Numbered from the stretch's first letter, positions 1 to 11,504 are shown. The stretch is DNA of 64,000 nt from an uncultured Victivallales bacterium (GCA_934644965.1 CAKUDG010000009.1:1-64000); one strand, 5' to 3'. The notes: generated by a model not told the origin, from the sequence alone. A program made the numbers and translations.

Positions 1-185
1 ACGGACCTTGACCTCGAGACAAATGCTCAGCGCAATGTTCCGTAATATTTGTTGCGTCGCAAGGTTATTATTTTTTTGTTGCTTCGCAAGGTTTTTTGCC
101 TCCGGCGGCCAGCGTCTCGCCGCTGGATCGCGACAAGGTCACGGACCTTGACCTCGAGAAAAATGCTCAGCGCATTTTTCCGTAA
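1..185. repeat. Interspersed repeat: 45-bp direct repeats with small palindromes, cut by the window edge
   Basis: Positions 1-45 and 141-185 are near-identical 45-bp direct repeats, differing at only a few bases and 140 bp apart. Between them are two copies of a 17-bp element (51-67 and 78-94) built on TTGCGTCGCAA and TTGCTTCGCAA. A perfect inverted repeat, CAAGGTC-ACG-GACCTTG, lies at 134-150. The minus strand is open across the unit (27-296), but two copies of the same reading and the palindromes argue for a dispersed non-coding element rather than a gene. The array probably continues upstream of the window. Confidence 0.6.
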
Positions 186-216
186 CTCACTTGTCTCTCT
201 TGATGCTTGATGATAT

Positions 217-1152
217 TCAGAAAGAGAACAAAGAATCCTGTCTGTCCAGAAACGACTTCTGAACCGCATCCCGGACAATGTCTCCAACTCTCTCATGTCC
301 GATCAGAAACGGAGACTCCGGATCATGATCCCGGAAATTCCTTTCCACACATTTTCTGTCGTAATTTGCATAACAATAAACACATCCGTGAGGACAACTG
401 TTATATGCGCCGATATCATTTCCCAGCAGACAGCGGCACTCCTTCCGGACTCTCCTCCAGTCCGACGGAATCAACAGATCCCTGCCGATGGCCTCTTCAA
501 TCACCTCCCGGCTCATGCATCCCGAGACATCCGCCCCCAGAACCGCCAGCCCCGGATCCTCACAGCAGAGGCGGATCCGAATCCCGCAACGTTTCCCTGT
601 CTTCACAAAATGATCCACCAGCACCCTCTGTTCTTCCGGCGTAACCGCCCGCACAGAGGGAAAATTTCTTCTGGTCTTCTCATACAAGTCGATAAAGCTG
701 ACCACACAATATTCCACCGCCCCGGAAAGCGCTGACGCCATTTCTTCAAACGAACGACAATGAAATGCAATCGAATAACGATCCGACAGGAATACCGGAT
801 CATAACGCCAGCATACACACTTCCGCCCGATCTGTGAAGATAATTCCCGGAAAGAACGGATCACTTCCCTCTTCTCCGGCACTCCGGGCTCAATCTCTCT
901 CCCGTACGGCGTAATCGTCACAAACCAGAGCTGACGGAAGATCCCGAATTCGGAAAGATATTCCAACGCAGGCGCAGGATTCTTCGTGCAGAACATCAGC
1001 ACATCCACCAGTTCAGGATCCATCCGATAGCGAGTCACACAGGAGGGATGGAACGGATTCCGCATACAGACAAAACCCGCGCGGATCCTGTTGCAGAGCC
1101 AGGCACTGTAAAATGCCGGAATATCCGTCCTGTTCCCGGTATTCAGAATCAT
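217..1152 (-). CDS. DUF1848 family protein
   Basis: A 311-residue protein of the DUF1848 family, whose biochemical role is unknown. Conserved family features are visible: an N-terminal TDIPAFYSAWLCNRIRAG segment, the WRYDPVFL motif near residues 115-122, and a C-terminal cysteine cluster CPHGCVYCYA (Cys253, Cys257, Cys260, with Cys239 and Cys241 just before). The CX3CX2C spacing resembles radical-SAM clusters but sits at the C-terminus, so metal or Fe-S binding is an inference. The start at 1152 is chosen because homology begins there and a G-rich ribosome site precedes it. The frame stays open further upstream, but that stretch is low-complexity Arg/Lys sequence. It is separated from frr by about 390 bases. 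Confidence 0.85.
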   Translation of the reverse strand: MILNTGNRTDIPAFYSAWLCNRIRAGFVCMRNPFHPSCVTRYRMDPELVDVLMFCTKNPAPALEYLSEFGIFRQLWFVTITPYGREIEPGVPEKREVIRSFRELSSQIGRKCVCWRYDPVFLSDRYSIAFHCRSFEEMASALSGAVEYCVVSFIDLYEKTRRNFPSVRAVTPEEQRVLVDHFVKTGKRCGIRIRLCCEDPGLAVLGADVSGCMSREVIEEAIGRDLLIPSDWRRVRKECRCLLGNDIGAYNSCPHGCVYCYANYDRKCVERNFRDHDPESPFLIGHERVGDIVRDAVQKSFLDRQDSLFSF

Positions 1153-1493
1153 CCCAGTCCCACCTTCATCCTTCTTCTTTCCACAGCGGCTCTCCATTGC
1201 CCGGGAGAACACGGCTTCATCCTGTTCTGTCCCCTCTGAATAATAGCCTCTCGCAGCAGTCCCCGACTCTTCCTTCCAGCGGCGCCGCCTCTTCTCCCCC
1301 CTCCCCTCTTTTGACAAGCGGATAAGGAAGCAGACCATCTCCCGAAAACAGAAAAAACGGGAGGCGGGAAAAAATTATTCTTTTCCCACCCCCCACTTCT
1401 TCCCCCGCAGAAACCTCCCCGGAAATACCGCTCAGGAGAGGGAAAAACAAAAAACGCTGACAACGGAAAGGTTCTTTTTTTCAGCAGAAAAGA
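1153..1493. other. Intergenic stretch without a recognised gene
   Basis: This is G-rich on the minus strand with purine/pyrimidine runs. I see no credible coding, tRNA or riboswitch signal. The only structured element nearby is the frr terminator that begins at its right edge. Confidence 0.5.
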
Positions 1494-1529
1494 AGAACGG
1501 AGGAAGAGAGCAGTCTCCGCCTCCGTTCT
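1484..1529 (-). terminator. Probable intrinsic terminator of frr
   Basis: Perfect 10-bp inverted repeat AGAACGGAGG (1494-1503) and CCTCCGTTCT (1520-1529) with a 16-nt loop. On the minus strand it is followed by a U-rich run (1484-1493). It starts 17 bases after the frr stop codon. Confidence 0.6.
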
Positions 1530-1545
1530 GAAAGAATGATGAATG

Positions 1546-2109
1546 TCAGATTTTGAGGAGCTCTTTGTCCTTTTCAGCCAGATCGGCGTCAATCCGGGCG
1601 ACATATTCATCTGTCAGCTTCTGGATTTTTTCAAGGAGATCTTTCAGCTGATCCTCGGTGATTTCAGAATTTTTCTGAGCTTTCTTAGCCGTCTCATTGC
1701 CGTCTCTGCGGACATTGCGGACCTGCACCTTGGCATCTTCGGCGCGAGCCTTGACCTGCTTGGTCAGAGCCACACGACGCTCTTCACTGAGTTCGGGAAC
1801 GGGCAGACGGATCACTTTCCCGTCATTGACAGGGGAAATGCCGATACTCGAAGCCAGGATCGCCTTCTCGATCGCCTGGAGAGCGGTCCGGTCCCACGGC
1901 TGGATGACGATGAGCCGGGCATCCGGCGTGGAAATGCCTGCGATGTCGCGAATCCGGGAACTGCTTCCATAATATTCGACCTGAATGTTTTCCACAAGGG
2001 CCGAAGAAGCCTTTCCGGTCCGGATTCCGGCAAAATCCGTTTTCATCGCTTCTTCCGCGCGCATCATGCTTTCTTCAAGATTGTCAAGAAGTTCTGTCAT
2101 TACATTCAT
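1546..2109 (-). CDS. frr: Ribosome recycling factor
   Basis: Ribosome recycling factor of 187 residues, the usual family length. With EF-G it splits post-termination ribosomes in the cytosol. The conserved pattern is clear: FAGIRTGKASSALVENI near residues 26-42, then VEYYGSS, PDARLIVIQPWD, and the hinge region LPVPELSEERR. A good ribosome site (AGGAGA) stands 10 nt before the ATG. In many bacteria frr lies beside pyrH and tsf; here it stands alone between a DUF1848 gene and an ABC ATPase, with its own terminator, so it is probably monocistronic. Confidence 0.97.
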   Translation of the reverse strand: MNVMTELLDNLEESMMRAEEAMKTDFAGIRTGKASSALVENIQVEYYGSSSRIRDIAGISTPDARLIVIQPWDRTALQAIEKAILASSIGISPVNDGKVIRLPVPELSEERRVALTKQVKARAEDAKVQVRNVRRDGNETAKKAQKNSEITEDQLKDLLEKIQKLTDEYVARIDADLAEKDKELLKI

Positions 2110-2260
2110 AACGGCAATCTCCTGTTGTTAAGATTCATTTTATGAGTTGGAATCTACACCGGTTTCCGCTTTCTGGCAAGTGTGCTCCTTCTGAAAAAAC
2201 GCGGAAATGTGCGGTCTTTTCTTCAGGCCGCTCCCTTTCCCGTTTCTCCCCCTGCCTTCA

Positions 2261-3247
2261 TCAGTTCCCAAGGCGGGCGGCTTCTCCGGGAAAATGACAC
2301 GCACTGCAATGTTCCGGATTCTCTTCCAATGGACGCAGTTCCGGCATCCGTTCGCGGCATTCCGGTCTGCAGAGCGGACAGCGCGTATGAAATCGGCAGC
2401 CCCCCGGCGGATCCAGCGGAGACGGCACATCCCCTTTCAGAATGATCCTTCTCTCTCCACGCACCGGATGCAGGTGCGGCACGGAAGACAGCAGCGCCTT
2501 CGTGTAAGGATGCGCCGGATGCGCACACAGTTCCGCCGCAGGACCCGTCTCGACAATCTTCCCAAGATACATCACCATGATCCGTGAACTGATATGTTCC
2601 ACAACGGCAAGATCATGTGCGATGAACAGAAACGCCACATCCGTCTTCTTCTGAATTTCCTGAAGAAGATTCACAATCTGCGCCTGGACACTGACGTCAA
2701 GCGCCGATACCGGCTCATCCGCCACAATGAACGCAGGATTGACCGCCAGCGCACGCGCTATCCCGATCCGCTGACGCTGACCTCCGCTGAACTGATGCGG
2801 ATGCCTCCGGGCATACCCCGGATTCAACCCCACCATCTCCAGCAGCTCCGCAATCCGTTCCGCCCGGCCACGGGAGTCCAGATCCGTATGAAGACTCAAT
2901 GCCTCGTCCAGAGCCGAAAACACGCTCATCCGCGGATTCAGAGACGCATAGGGATCCTGAAATATCATTTGAAACAAACCGCGTTTCCTGCGCAGGGCTT
3001 CCCCATGCAGTGCGCAGAGATCCTCTCCGCCAAGAACAATCGAACCTTCCGTCGGATTTTCCAGACGAAGAAGAACCCGCGCCAGAGTGCTTTTCCCGCA
3101 GCCGCTTTCTCCCACCAGGCCAAGCGTCTCGCCCGCTTCCAGATCAAAGTCCACTCCGTCCACCGCTTTTACATAACGCGTCCGGGAAAACCAGCCCGGG
3201 GAAACCGGATAATACTTCTTCAACTGTCTGACTTCCAGCAGCGGCAT
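2261..3247 (-). CDS. Oligopeptide/dipeptide-type ABC transporter ATP-binding protein (OppF/DppF-like)
   Basis: A 328-residue cytosolic ATPase for peptide or nickel import. All motifs of an active ABC protein are present: Walker A GESGCGKS (46-53), Q-loop FQDP (96-99), signature FSGGQ (153-157), Walker B FIVADEP (173-179) and H-loop His211. The C-terminal oligopeptide/dipeptide extension is present, with SPLDPPGGCRFHTRCP and further cysteines. No permease, binding protein or OppD partner lies beside it: upstream is an HD hydrolase and downstream frr. It is therefore an orphan subunit whose partners must be elsewhere. Start supported by a GGA-rich site before the ATG. Confidence 0.93.
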   Translation of the reverse strand: MPLLEVRQLKKYYPVSPGWFSRTRYVKAVDGVDFDLEAGETLGLVGESGCGKSTLARVLLRLENPTEGSIVLGGEDLCALHGEALRRKRGLFQMIFQDPYASLNPRMSVFSALDEALSLHTDLDSRGRAERIAELLEMVGLNPGYARRHPHQFSGGQRQRIGIARALAVNPAFIVADEPVSALDVSVQAQIVNLLQEIQKKTDVAFLFIAHDLAVVEHISSRIMVMYLGKIVETGPAAELCAHPAHPYTKALLSSVPHLHPVRGERRIILKGDVPSPLDPPGGCRFHTRCPLCRPECRERMPELRPLEENPEHCSACHFPGEAARLGN

Positions 3248-3421
3248 AGCTTCTTTTCCTGTCTCTTCCTTCTGATCCGCTTTCTTCTTCCGTCCCCGGG
3301 CTTCTCCCGTCCCCAGGGACGGAACAACACTTCCATTCGATAGAGAGTCTTTTTTTCTCCCCCGGGATCTCTTCGCGTACGCCTCCCTTCTGCGCGCCGT
3401 TCTACCGGGCGGAGGCGTTCT

Positions 3422-4231
3422 TCATCCTTTTCCCTTTTCTTCCCCCCGCCTCAGGGATTCCAGGCGCATCACAGCAAAACTGAAAAGCTCCTCCCCTGGC
3501 GCAGATTCCGGAAGAAGTGACTCAAGTTCCGAATAAAACTTATTTTCAAGCACATAGTCTGCCGAGGCCGGAAAGTTCAGATCCGCCGCCCAGGAGAACA
3601 GTGAAAGCTTGAAATCGTTCACATTCCGCATATCGCTGTGAAGCACGCTCTTCCCCGCAAGAACGTCCCGGAGGATGGATACTGTGAATCCGGGACTGTC
3701 CGGAAGATCCAGCTTCATGCTCCGGTCACTCCACTGCCCGGTTTTGTCGTTGAAAAACTTCAGGATCAGGGAAAAGATCGACAATTTGTCCGCATCGCGT
3801 GTGATACGGGCCGTCTTCAGCGATTCTGCAGGAAAATCCGGCGGAATCGCCGGCTTGTTGTGAATCCGGACCGCATCCGCGACAATCCGTCTTTCCCGTT
3901 CCGTAAAATTTCCGGCAAAGCATTCAAGCATGATTTCAGCGCTTCTGGCTCCGTGGTCAAAGGAGAGCGCGTCCCGGAAAGTCCCGAAGCGCCGGTACTG
4001 CTCAAAGCGCGACACATCGTGAAACAGAGCCGCAAGAAGCGCAAAGCGCCTCTCTTCCGCGGAAAAGGCCGATCCCTTCTCATGATCCATGATCCACTCC
4101 GCAATCCGCAGCACGTCTTCCGTATGAAAAGACTTCATCCGCACGGGAAAACAGAACGTTCCATCCGGTTCCGCAAAGAGTGCCGCATAAGCCCGGAAGG
4201 CCGCGCGCTCTTCTGCAAGATCAGAATTCAT
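3422..4231 (-). CDS. HD-domain metal-dependent phosphohydrolase
   Basis: A 269-residue HD-superfamily protein. Metal ligands can be placed at His36 (KSFHTEDV), His71-Asp72 (LFHDVSR) and a distal Asp in DADKL near residue 147; FDHGARSA near 91-98 supplies another histidine. HD proteins cleave phosphomonoester or phosphodiester bonds in nucleotides; the substrate here cannot be read from sequence. It starts 23 bases after rny ends, on the same strand, so it is probably co-transcribed with rny and the cyclo-ligase. The tail after about residue 250 is charged and low in complexity. Confidence 0.85.
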   Translation of the reverse strand: MNSDLAEERAAFRAYAALFAEPDGTFCFPVRMKSFHTEDVLRIAEWIMDHEKGSAFSAEERRFALLAALFHDVSRFEQYRRFGTFRDALSFDHGARSAEIMLECFAGNFTERERRIVADAVRIHNKPAIPPDFPAESLKTARITRDADKLSIFSLILKFFNDKTGQWSDRSMKLDLPDSPGFTVSILRDVLAGKSVLHSDMRNVNDFKLSLFSWAADLNFPASADYVLENKFYSELESLLPESAPGEELFSFAVMRLESLRRGEEKGKG

Positions 4232-4254
4232 CTTGAATCACATGCTCCAACACA

Positions 4255-5805
4255 TCACTTGGCGTATTCGACGGAGCGGGTCTCCCGGATCACCGTCACC
4301 TTGATCTGTCCGGGATAGTTCATCTCCTTTTCCACGCGTGCGCAGATGTCGCGCGCCAGCACCTGCGCCTGCGGTTCCGTGACCTTCTCCGGCTGAACGA
4401 CTATGCGGACCTCACGCCCCGCCTGAAGAGCAAAGCAGGAGTCCACTCCGGGAAATTCCTGGGCTATGGATTCGAGCTGTTCCAGACGTTTCAGATACAG
4501 TTCCGTGGTCTCGCTTCTGGCGCCGGGACGGGATGCACTGAGAGCATCGCAGGCGTTGGCAAGAATTGCATAAATCGATGTCGCCTCCACCTCTCCGTGG
4601 TGTGCTGCAACGGCATTGACAACATCCTTGTTTTCCCCGTGTTTCCTCAGCAGATCCGCTCCGATTGCCGCATGCGTGCCTTCAATTTCATGATCCACGG
4701 CCTTTCCGATGTCGTGGAAGAGCCCGATGCGTCTGGCCTTCTGTTCATCAAGGCCGAGTTCGGCGGCGATGGTCCCCATGAACGCGGCGGTCTCAATCGA
4801 GTGCTTCAGCACATTCTGGGAGAAGCTGTAGCGGAACTGAAGGCGCCCAAGAAGACTGATCAGCGGTTTCGGAACCCCCTGAAGCCCGCAGTCCAGAACG
4901 GCCTGTTCGCCGACGTCGAAGACCTCCTCGTCGATCTCCTTGCGGATTTTCTTGATGAGTTCCTCAATACGGGTCGGATGAATCCGGCCGTCGGAGATCA
5001 GCTTTTCCATCAGCCGGCGCGCGGCTTCCTTGCGGAGGGGATCGAAGCAGGAAATGACCACCGCTTCAGGGGTGTCGTCAATGAGAATGTTGACGCCCGT
5101 GGCGGCTTCCAGCGCACGGATGTTGCGCCCTTCCCTTCCGATGATGCGGCCTTTCATTTCATCGTTGGGAAGAGGGATGGTCGCGGTCGTGCGTTCGTAG
5201 GTGCAGTCCCCTGCATAGCGCTGAATGGCATAGATCAGGAGTTTCTGGGATTCGCGCTCGGCTTTCTGGCGTGTCTCTTCGAGAATGTCGCGGATCAGGA
5301 TGCCGCACTCGTTTTCGACTTCGCCCTTGAGTTTTTCCAGAATCATGTTCTTGGCGCTTTCGCGGTCAAGCATGGAAATGCGTTCGAGTTCATCCACCTG
5401 GCGGGCGATGGTCTTTTTCAGTTCCTCTTCCTTCTGGTTGAAACGTTCTTTCTGGGCGTCCAGATCGCGTTCCTTCTTTTCGGCGTTTTTCAGTTTCGCG
5501 TCGAGGGAATCGGACTTCCGTTCCAGGTTTTCCTCCTTCTGCGCAAGGCGTTTCTCCAGAGTCTGGACTTCACGCCGGCGGTCTTTGAGTTCGGATTCCA
5601 CTTCCTCCTTGATTTTCAGCGCATCGCTTTTCGCGGTCACACGGGCTTCGCGGAGAAGCTGATCGGCTTCTCTTTCCGCTTCCGCCTTCAGCCTGCCGGC
5701 GGCGGCGGCGATTTTCTCCCCTTTGATCTTCGTAAGTGCGAACTGGATGATGAACCCGGCAATCAGCCCGCCCAATACGCCTGCAACGACATAGACCCAT
5801 TGCAT
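4255..5805 (-). CDS. rny: Ribonuclease Y
   Basis: Membrane-anchored endoribonuclease that starts mRNA decay, 516 residues. Order of parts: one N-terminal membrane helix (about 4-24), a long charged coiled coil (about 35-190), a KH RNA-binding domain with GRIIGREG (219-226), and an HD catalytic domain with His335 and His364-Asp365 (FHDIGKAVDHE). I choose the ATG at 5805; an in-frame TTG lies 9 bases earlier, but it sits directly on the ribosome site AAAGGAA, which is well spaced for the ATG. It begins 5 bases after the cyclo-ligase stop codon, so the two are almost certainly one operon. Confidence 0.96.
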   Translation of the reverse strand: MQWVYVVAGVLGGLIAGFIIQFALTKIKGEKIAAAAGRLKAEAEREADQLLREARVTAKSDALKIKEEVESELKDRRREVQTLEKRLAQKEENLERKSDSLDAKLKNAEKKERDLDAQKERFNQKEEELKKTIARQVDELERISMLDRESAKNMILEKLKGEVENECGILIRDILEETRQKAERESQKLLIYAIQRYAGDCTYERTTATIPLPNDEMKGRIIGREGRNIRALEAATGVNILIDDTPEAVVISCFDPLRKEAARRLMEKLISDGRIHPTRIEELIKKIRKEIDEEVFDVGEQAVLDCGLQGVPKPLISLLGRLQFRYSFSQNVLKHSIETAAFMGTIAAELGLDEQKARRIGLFHDIGKAVDHEIEGTHAAIGADLLRKHGENKDVVNAVAAHHGEVEATSIYAILANACDALSASRPGARSETTELYLKRLEQLESIAQEFPGVDSCFALQAGREVRIVVQPEKVTEPQAQVLARDICARVEKEMNYPGQIKVTVIRETRSVEYAK

Positions 5806-5810
5806 GACTG

Positions 5811-6425
5811 TCAATTCCTTTCTTTGTTTCCATTTCCGGCCGGCATGGTTTTCCTCCTGCGAAGGATCCGCTTTTCCGTCACCACCATGTCCAGGGGGAC
5901 GTCATGAGAATCCGACGGTGCCGCGCCGCAGTTCTGGCATTCATAAAAAACACCGATTATGCACCCGGCTCCGCCGGAAAGAAGACGGTCGTATATGCCG
6001 CCGCCTCTTCCCAGTCTCCGGCATTCGTCGTCGAACGCCACCCCGGGCACGAGCCACAATGAATTCCTCAGCTCGTCCGGAGTGCACGGCGGCGCTTCCG
6101 GACCGGGTTCGGGAATTCCCCACTTTTTCCCGCTCAGATCCTTCCATCCGGCGATTTTCGCGATATCATAATGAGACGAACTCCGGTAACGGGGAAAGGC
6201 CACGGCCTTCCCGGATGCCAGAAAACGTTCCACGATCCCGCTGAGGTCCGGCTCCGTCCCGTCGGACGCGTAAGCCACAAGAATTTTAAATTCATCCAGT
6301 TCCGGAAGGGACTCCAGATTCTTCCTGATCGCATGGTCGGCGGTCGACCTCTCTCCCGGGCCCAGCAATTTGCGGAGCACGGTCTTTTCTTCTCGAATTC
6401 TTTTCTTTCTGTCCGGCGTGACCAT
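5811..6425 (-). CDS. 5-formyltetrahydrofolate cyclo-ligase
   Basis: A 204-residue enzyme converting 5-formyltetrahydrofolate to 5,10-methenyltetrahydrofolate with ATP. The family signature is intact: WLVPGVAFDDECRRLGRGGG followed by IYDR (about 124-147), which forms the nucleotide and folate pocket. The N-terminal basic segment with RKKRIREEK is also typical. It is the first gene of the run cyclo-ligase, rny, HD protein on the minus strand. In many bacteria this gene follows the 6S RNA gene; I looked in the upstream 200 bases and found hairpin potential but no convincing 6S structure. Confidence 0.92.
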   Translation of the reverse strand: MVTPDRKKRIREEKTVLRKLLGPGERSTADHAIRKNLESLPELDEFKILVAYASDGTEPDLSGIVERFLASGKAVAFPRYRSSSHYDIAKIAGWKDLSGKKWGIPEPGPEAPPCTPDELRNSLWLVPGVAFDDECRRLGRGGGIYDRLLSGGAGCIIGVFYECQNCGAAPSDSHDVPLDMVVTEKRILRRRKTMPAGNGNKERN

Positions 6426-6656
6426 TCAGCGGCGCTCCCCTCCCCGGAAAACGCGCGGAAAAATCACGGTTCCGGTGTCAGGACGCTTCTGCTGCCGACG
6501 GGCGGGAAGAGTCCGATTCATGACGGCGGCAAATCCAAAAACGGCGGGAATGCACACGCTCAAACATGCGTACGCATCAGACAATGACGGCGGCGGCAAA
6601 TCCGTAACATGCGGCGCCTGATGCCGGTATCTCCTGATCTCCAATCGCTTCATGAA

Positions 6657-6896
6657 TCAATACCCCGTTACATGAAGCCGAAGCAGGAATCCGGACACAA
6701 AAAACTTTGGAGCCAGTACTCCGATCCTTTCCCGGAAACACCGCTGAAAAACAAACGGCGCCCAGGAAAATTCCGAATCAGAACCCTTCCCGACAGTCCC
6801 GGACGGAACAGAATCCTTGTCCGGATCCCCGCTGAGATAGCGTTCTTCTTCAAAAATTTCCCAATCGAACAGGTCGAATAAAACCATAAGCCCCAT
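6657..6896 (-). CDS. Possible small acidic protein, unrecognised
   Basis: A 79-residue reading frame with an AGGAAG ribosome site 6 nt before the ATG. The beginning is acidic and hydrophobic (LFDLFDWEIFEEERYL), followed by a Ser/Gly/Asp linker and a hydrophobic end. Codon choice resembles the surrounding genes. An A+T-rich stretch with TATATATA lies upstream. I recognise no family, and the frame could be chance. It does not overlap any better candidate. Confidence 0.3.
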   Translation of the reverse strand: MGLMVLFDLFDWEIFEEERYLSGDPDKDSVPSGTVGKGSDSEFSWAPFVFQRCFRERIGVLAPKFFVSGFLLRLHVTGY

Positions 6897-7304
6897 GCGG
6901 AGCTTCCTGCAACAGCATAAAACAAAATAAAATTGTCTTGATATATATAAACGTCTTTGCACAGCGCCTTTTTTCCCGGCGGAGGCAGGACCCTTTCTCA
7001 CACAATACTGCGTTTGGAGAAAAATAAAAGCCCCGCTTTTTCTTTTTCCTGTTTTTTTTTCACATCCGGCATTCTGTGCGTCTTTCCCTGTGCGGAGAAG
7101 AGTCTGCCGCGCGGGGGAGAGAAATCATAGGAAGGAAAAAGGAAAAAGGAGGAAGGAGGAAGGAGGCGAAGGGAAGGAACACGTTCAGAAAATTCCTTCG
7201 GATCTATGGAGCTATATGGAGAAAACTGCTAAACGGGGGAAACGGCGGAAGACAGGGCAGAACGGGAGAAGAGGAAAACGGCCGCAGAAATTCTGCAGAA
7301 TTTC
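6897..7304. other. Intergenic stretch without a recognised gene
   Basis: Contains an A+T-rich patch around 6925-6960 and a purine-rich, low-complexity run around 7120-7290. I see no credible gene, tRNA or terminator here. Confidence 0.5.
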
Positions 7305-8786
7305 TCACGATTTCTTTCTCAGTATCAGAGAAGGAAAGGAGGGGCGGAAGACGGAAGTCTGCTCCATTCGTCTCAGAAATTCCGGAGCCGCGAGGCCCAG
7401 GCGGTAAAGGTCGCGGGAAGAATGATCGCAGTTGCAGACCTGAATTTCCAGGACGTCTCTGCTCTTCCATGCGGCGCTTGCTCCAACGGGCCGTTCATAC
7501 GGATCCGTCAGCTTCAGACGCCCCGGGACATGGAAGCCGAATCCGGCGCAGAGTTCCTCCTTTCCCGTCTCCGTCTCGAAGACAAGGCGGCATTCTTTTC
7601 GCGAAAAGGACAGCTTCAGACTCCGGATTCCGGCGGGATTGGCATCCACTGCGAATTCGAGTTCTTCCGTTCCGTCCGGTCCGACGGCGGCGCCCGGCCC
7701 CTCCCCTGCCGGTCTCGACATCATCCCTTCCGCAGTCGGCACGGAAAGAGAACGGGAAAATTCCAGGAGCGACTCCTGCAGCACCGGATCCTCTGCCAAC
7801 GGCGACGAGGCGGCAAAAGGAAGAAGCGTCTCCCGGAAGATTTCCAGAACCCTCCGGAGATTCCAGAGTCCCGCTGTTGCGGCAACGGCAATGTCCTGTT
7901 CCGGGAAAACCAGGGCAAACTGTCCGGCGAATCCATCGGCTCGGAATCCGTTCCGTCCCATCCAGAAATGACGGCCGTACCCGGCCTGCCAGTCGGGGGC
8001 GGGATAAAAGGAAGTGTCGGCCTGTTTCGCCGTGGCCTCGGCCAGGTAATCGGCGGGCAGGATCCGGGTGCCGTTCCAGATGCCTTTCTGGAGAAGCAGC
8101 TGGGCGAATCTCGCCAGATCCTCCGTCTTCAGATACAGCCCCCAGCCCCCGCAGTTGATCCCACGCGGACAGCATTCCCAGCGGCCGGGGGTAATGCCGA
8201 GAGGATCAAAAAGACGCCCCGTCAAATATTCGCGCACATTCATCCCGCTCAGTTTCCGGACCAGCGCCGATAGCATGTAAGTCCCCGAGGAATCGTATAC
8301 AAACCTCTCCCCCGGACGGTATCCCGTGGTAGAAGCGAAAAATCCCGCACTCCAGTCCCCGGGACATTCGGGAATTTCCAGAAAATCGTGATGTGTCCCA
8401 TGTCCGTTGCGCATGGTCAGAAGATCGTTCAGCGTCACCGAAGCGATTCCCGCATCACGGATCCACTGACGGTATTCCGGGAAAAAATCGGCAAGGCGGT
8501 CCGTCAGCTTCAGACGCCCTTCCGCATGAAGCAGACCCAGCGCCGCCGAAACAAAACTCTTGCTGACCGAAAACACCGCATGCGGTTCTTCCGACCTGTA
8601 AGGCTCCCAGAACGCTTCCAGACACACCTTCCCGTGGCGGAGAATCATCACACTGTGCATGAATTTCAATTCCGACAGCCGCTCCAGAAGATCGAAAAGC
8701 GCCGCCGAGGCCATCCCCTGCGATTCCGGGGTCCCGCGCGGCAGCGGATGATTTATCTTCAATGATATGTCAGCCGTCCTCTCCAT
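7305..8786 (-). CDS. Serine hydrolase of the beta-lactamase / penicillin-binding protein class C superfamily
   Basis: A 493-residue protein whose first 350 residues form a class C beta-lactamase-like hydrolase. Catalytic SxxK is Ser73-Val-Ser-Lys76, and the second motif is the YDSS tyrosine (Tyr164). The third KTG-type box is not obvious; DGFAGQ near residue 315 probably fills that place. The last 120 residues resemble the extra C-terminal domain of many such esterases. No signal peptide is seen with the start at 8786, which is preceded by GAAGGA, so it may be cytosolic. Physiological substrate unknown; esterase or D-peptidase activity is likely. Confidence 0.87.
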   Translation of the reverse strand: MERTADISLKINHPLPRGTPESQGMASAALFDLLERLSELKFMHSVMILRHGKVCLEAFWEPYRSEEPHAVFSVSKSFVSAALGLLHAEGRLKLTDRLADFFPEYRQWIRDAGIASVTLNDLLTMRNGHGTHHDFLEIPECPGDWSAGFFASTTGYRPGERFVYDSSGTYMLSALVRKLSGMNVREYLTGRLFDPLGITPGRWECCPRGINCGGWGLYLKTEDLARFAQLLLQKGIWNGTRILPADYLAEATAKQADTSFYPAPDWQAGYGRHFWMGRNGFRADGFAGQFALVFPEQDIAVAATAGLWNLRRVLEIFRETLLPFAASSPLAEDPVLQESLLEFSRSLSVPTAEGMMSRPAGEGPGAAVGPDGTEELEFAVDANPAGIRSLKLSFSRKECRLVFETETGKEELCAGFGFHVPGRLKLTDPYERPVGASAAWKSRDVLEIQVCNCDHSSRDLYRLGLAAPEFLRRMEQTSVFRPSFPSLILRKKS

Positions 8787-8803
8787 GCAGATCCTTCTAC
8801 TCT

Positions 8804-8922
8804 CTTGATTCTCTTCCCTGACGATTCTCTTTCCTGATGATCCTCTTTCCTGACGATTCTCTTCCCTCATCTGTTTCTCTGATCCCTGATCTGATTTCCG
8901 GCCTGATTTCCGGCCTGATTTC
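8804..8922. repeat. Short tandem repeats in the 5' leader of the serine hydrolase gene
   Basis: A degenerate 16-bp unit CTGACGATTCTCTTTC recurs about four times at 8804-8865. A 12-bp unit CTGATTTCCGGC occurs twice perfectly plus a partial third at 8891-8922. Both sit 18-140 bases upstream of the ATG at 8786. Confidence 0.8.
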
Positions 8923-9047
8923 TTCTCCGGTTCTTTCCGTTTTCACAGCTTTGTTTCCAGGAACAGGAGGACTTTTTTTCCACCGGAGATGTTTTTCCTC
9001 ACCCGTTTGCCCCCCAGAGTGTTCCGTTCTTCCGTTCCCCTTTTCCC

Positions 9048-9182
9048 GGAGAAGGAAGAAAAGGCGGGGGTGGAGGTGGGAGGGAAACATCTGGGAAAGC
9101 GGAGAAAAAAAAGGAATCGTTTTTCACCATCAGATTCTATCAGATTCTGAAATGCCGTCGGAGAAGGAAGAAAAGGCGGGGG
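9048..9182. repeat. 23-bp perfect direct repeat pair
   Basis: The same 23-bp purine-rich sequence (GGAGAAGGAAG followed by AAAAGGCGGGGG) is found at 9048-9070 and 9160-9182, enclosing about 90 bases with no gene. It could come from local duplication; there are no signs of an insertion sequence. Confidence 0.75.
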
Positions 9183-9251
9183 GGAAAACAAAATGAGGGG
9201 AAAAAGCCGCCATTCAATCCCACTCCGGCTCCGGCGCTCCGCCTTCTTCTG

Positions 9252-11504
<2,253 letters not shown>

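Noticed and set aside
27..296. 89-codon minus-strand frame over the edge repeat
   Set aside because: The frame is made of two copies of the same repeat plus part of the DUF1848 region; more likely a repeat element than a protein.
6426..6656. Possible 6S RNA upstream of the cyclo-ligase gene
   Set aside because: Position fits, and there are small hairpins and a repeated GGATTTGCCGCCG, but I could not build the closed stem and central bubble of 6S RNA. A covariance-model search would decide.
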